Below are positions 62,800 through 64,000 of a stretch of 64,000 nt of DNA, piece after piece. The DNA comes from Rhodanobacter sp. OK091 (GTDB taxonomy: Bacteria > Pseudomonadota > Gammaproteobacteria > Xanthomonadales > Rhodanobacteraceae). The stretch covers positions 1,116,001 through 1,180,000 of the forward strand of contig NZ_FRCH01000001.1 in NCBI RefSeq assembly GCF_900142825.1, read 5' to 3'. The stretch's first letter is position 1. Each line of letters starts with the position of its first letter. The translations under genes and the position numbers were made by a program. The notes under the pieces are model-generated. The model saw only the letters and a list, made by a program, of their open reading frames with translations, searched no databases and was not told the origin of the DNA.

Positions 62800-63447
62800 T
62801 CAGTCGCCCCCCTGTTGTGCGTTGTCGTCCGCCGGCGTGAGATGCGTGCCCAGGTGCTGCAAGTACGCCACCACGGCGTCCTGCTCGGTCTTGCCCTTGA
62901 CCGCCTCCGGCGCCTGCGCAATCTCGGCGTCGGTATAGGGCATGCCGATGCGTTGAAGTGCCTTCATGTGGCGGGCCACCTCTTCACCATCGAGCGTGTT
63001 TTTCTCCAGCCAGGGATAGGCCGGCATGTTCGACTCCGGCACCACATCGCGCGGGTTGTTCAGGTGCGCGCGGTGCCAGTCGTCGGAGTAGCCGCGCAGG
63101 CCGACCCGAGCCAGGTCCGGTCCGGTGCGCTTGCTGCCCCACTGGAACGGATGGTCGTAGACCGATTCGCCGGCCAGCGAGTAATGGCCATAGCGCTCGG
63201 TCTCGAAGCGCAGCGTGCGCACCATCTGCGAGTGGCAGTTGTAGCAGCCCTCGCGCACGTAGATGTCGCGCCCCGCCAGCTGCAGTGCCGGATACGGCTT
63301 GATGCCGGGCAGCGGCTTGATCGTCTCGGCCTGGAACATCAGCGGGACGATTTCGGCCAGGCCGCCGAAGGATACGGCGGCCGCCACCAGGATGATCATC
63401 AGACCGATGTTCTTCTCAATCTTGTCGTGCAGATGTGTCTGGGTCAT
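62800..63447 (-). CDS. ccoO: CcoO, monohaem cytochrome c subunit of cbb3 oxidase
   Basis: CcoO carries one haem c and anchors the electron path to CcoN. The 215-residue product has one N-terminal span (about 15-36), the haem motif CYNCH (Cys68, Cys71, His72) in [17 protein letters not shown], and the conserved [26 protein letters not shown] segment with [19 protein letters not shown] provides the Met ligand. It sits nine bases after ccoN. Confidence 0.97.
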   Translation of the reverse strand: MTQTHLHDKIEKNIGLMIILVAAAVSFGGLAEIVPLMFQAETIKPLPGIKPYPALQLAGRDIYVREGCYNCHSQMVRTLRFETERYGHYSLAGESVYDHPFQWGSKRTGPDLARVGLRGYSDDWHRAHLNNPRDVVPESNMPAYPWLEKNTLDGEEVARHMKALQRIGMPYTDAEIAQAPEAVKGKTEQDAVVAYLQHLGTHLTPADDNAQQGGD

Positions 63448-63456
63448 GTCCGTTCC

Positions 63457-64000
63457 TCAGGCCCGTGCGTCCGCGACATCCGGCGGCAGCACCGGTTGCG
63501 CGGTGACGGCGCTGGCGGCCAGCTGGTAAGTCTTGAACACGTTCCAGGCCATCACGAACATGCCGCCGAGCACGATCAGGCCGCCGCCGAGGCGGAACAG
63601 GTAGTAGGGCTTGGTCGCGTTGAGCGCCTCGACGAACGAGTACACCAGGGTGCCGTTGTCCGGGTCGGTGGCACGCCACATCAGGCCCTGCATCACACCC
63701 GCGATCCACATCGCGACGATGTAGACCACCACGCCGATCGTGTGCATCCAGAAGTGCGTGTCGATCAGCTTCACCGAGTACATCTGCGGCAGGTTGAGCA
63801 GCCGCGGCAGCATGGCGTAGATCGAGCCGATTGAGATCATCGCCACCCAGCCCAGTGCGCCGGAGTGCACGTGGCCGATGGTCCAGTCCGTGTAGTGGCT
63901 TAGTGAGTTGACCGTTTTGATCGACATCATCGGCCCCTCGAACGTGCTCATCATGTAGAACGAGAGCGAGACGATGAGGAACTTCAGGATCGGGTCGGTG
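63457..64000 (-). CDS. ccoN: CcoN, catalytic subunit of cbb3 oxidase (C-terminal part)
   Basis: CcoN is the haem-copper catalytic subunit that reduces oxygen at high affinity. The gene continues beyond the right edge; about 180 C-terminal residues are present. The frame runs in from the edge as [25 protein letters not shown]. It contains [17 protein letters not shown], whose paired His residues are the haem b3 and low-spin haem ligands in known structures, then membrane helices including [20 protein letters not shown]. It is the first gene of the minus-strand cco operon. Confidence 0.96.
   Translation of the reverse strand, partial: TDPILKFLIVSLSFYMMSTFEGPMMSIKTVNSLSHYTDWTIGHVHSGALGWVAMISIGSIYAMLPRLLNLPQMYSVKLIDTHFWMHTIGVVVYIVAMWIAGVMQGLMWRATDPDNGTLVYSFVEALNATKPYYLFRLGGGLIVLGGMFVMAWNVFKTYQLAASAVTAQPVLPPDVADARA

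Overview
The window looks like a chromosomal segment from a GC-rich gammaproteobacterium of the order Xanthomonadales, most likely Rhodanobacteraceae (Dyella, Luteibacter or Rhodanobacter type). This is inferred from the complete dcw cluster with a Xanthomonas-like MurC start, a Xanthomonas-type antibacterial type IV secretion system (X-T4SS), and REP-like palindromes typical of the order. Taxonomy was not checked by any search.

Layout. (1) About 1-16.4 kb, minus strand: the division and cell-wall cluster mraZ-rsmH-ftsL-ftsI-murE-murF-mraY-ftsW-murG-murC-ddlB-ftsQ-ftsA-ftsZ, then the 5' part of lpxC. Most junctions overlap by 1-11 bases (ATGA, GTGA or TGATG). A strong promoter with four MraZ-type boxes at 10-base spacing sits upstream of mraZ. 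(2) 16.6-20.3 kb: rnpB (RNase P RNA), rsmI, then lpoA and yraN divergently. (3) 20.7-38.85 kb, plus strand: virB7-8-9-10-11-1-2-3-4-5-6, a cassette of small exported proteins with two effector/immunity pairs, and virD4. The effectors are a class 3 lipase and a GH19 lysozyme-like protein. Both end in the same C-terminal domain, which matches the XVIPCD signal recognised by VirD4. VirB7 is a long lipoprotein with an N0-like domain, a hallmark of the X-T4SS. The island probably kills neighbouring bacteria rather than moving DNA: no relaxase or oriT was seen. (4) 38.9-43.4 kb: FAD-linked oxidase, uracil-DNA glycosylase-like protein, nucleoside permease and dusB. (5) 43.5-55.9 kb: the activated methyl cycle. 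A cobalamin riboswitch precedes metE, a SAH riboswitch precedes ahcY, and metK lies between them, interspersed with an ABC-F ATPase, a D,D-carboxypeptidase, a GIY-YIG protein and ppc. (6) 55.9-64 kb, minus strand: the cbb3 oxidase operon ccoN(partial)-ccoO-ccoQ-ccoP, a small membrane protein, ccoG-fixH-ccoI-ccoS and a SafE-like protein. A REP-type inverted repeat is wedged between fixH and ccoI.

Recurrent themes are tight translational coupling, apparently leaderless genes with a -10 box 7 bases before the ATG, and palindromic repeats that supply stop codons or N-terminal extensions.
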